Of a DNA stretch of 13,495 nt, positions 13,369 to 13,495 are shown one piece after another. The first letter of the stretch is position 1. Each line of letters starts with the position of its first letter. A model generated the notes under the pieces. The model was given only the letters and a program-made list of their open reading frames with translations. It searched no databases and had not been told where the DNA came from. The position numbers and the translations under genes were made by a program. Source of the stretch: Ochromonadaceae sp. CCMP2298 (lineage: Eukaryota > Sar > Synurophyceae > Ochromonadales > Ochromonadaceae); contig MU634294.1 in assembly GCA_026770595.1 (NCBI GenBank), positions 1 to 13,495 on the forward strand, written 5' to 3'.

Positions 13369-13495
13369 CAAGGTTTAGTGGGTTAGGATAAATTAATGGT
13401 TAAGGATTAGTGGTTAGGATTAAAATACTGTTGGGTTAAGGTTAGTCTTTGAACTATTAAGAAAAATGCGGTGGGAAAAATTCAACACTACAACA
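13369..13495 (+). repeat. Degenerate GGTTA(G/A)GG-rich tract at the right end
   Basis: Words such as GGGTTAGGAT, GGTTAAGGATTAG, GGTTAGGATTAA and GGGTTAAGGTTAG recur between 13374 and 13446 at irregular spacing on the + strand. It looks like decayed telomere-type or simple repeat; the window ends before its full extent can be seen. Confidence 0.55.

Overview
Nuclear DNA of a eukaryote, most likely a unicellular alga with a complex (secondary, red-lineage) plastid. The genes are eukaryotic and gene-dense: a spliceosomal PRP8, a TMEM184/Solute_trans_a protein, a GDA1/CD39-family NTPase and an SLC35F transporter. Short GT-AG introns with pyrimidine-rich 3' ends interrupt several of them. The plastid inference rests on one protein: the NFU scaffold starts with a hydrophobic signal peptide followed by a Ser/Arg-rich, transit-like stretch, with Phe at the predicted +1 position (TSS|F), as in cryptophytes, haptophytes and ochrophytes. 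I cannot name the genus.

Layout, left to right: PRP8 C-terminal part (+, 2-2134, cut by the left edge); NFU-type Fe-S scaffold with two NifU-C-like domains (-, 3327-2500, one intron); TMEM184-like seven/eight-TM protein (+, 3817-5433, two introns); small secreted Cys-rich protein resembling DUF4787 (-, 6344-5988); GDA1/CD39 nucleoside phosphatase with a signal peptide and a C-terminal TM helix (+, 6698-8944, three introns); class I/II PLP aminotransferase (-, 10425-9229); SLC35F1/F2-like transporter (+, 10864-12159); and an unrecognised, probably spliced gene with a Cys cluster and a highly basic C-terminal half (+, about 12687-13368). The first seven genes alternate strictly in strand, so divergent pairs share 350-490 bp intergenic promoters and convergent pairs share 3' regions. 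There is no operon logic. Two genes (DUF4787-like and NTPase) encode secretory-pathway proteins and share one divergent promoter; the rest look like unrelated housekeeping genes.

Non-coding structure is the less ordinary part. Two of the three convergent 3' intergenic regions carry short-period GGG/CCC arrays: a 6-bp CCCTGT-like tract at 2291-2372 and an 8-bp NNNAGGGR array at 8954-9040 with four or more evenly spaced G-triplets. Several introns hold small tandem repeats (28 bp, 15 bp, and TGTACT-rich). The lower-GC stretch 12420-12660 has a run of adjacent hairpins, and the right end (13369-13495) is a degenerate GGTTA(G/A)GG-rich tract.

No CRISPR, insertion sequence, rRNA or tRNA was found. 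I see no convincing new multi-gene system. The best leads are the NTPase with degraded apyrase motifs and a stop-free 63-nt intron inside ACR3, the unrecognised 3' gene, the 8-bp G-array and the hairpin cluster.
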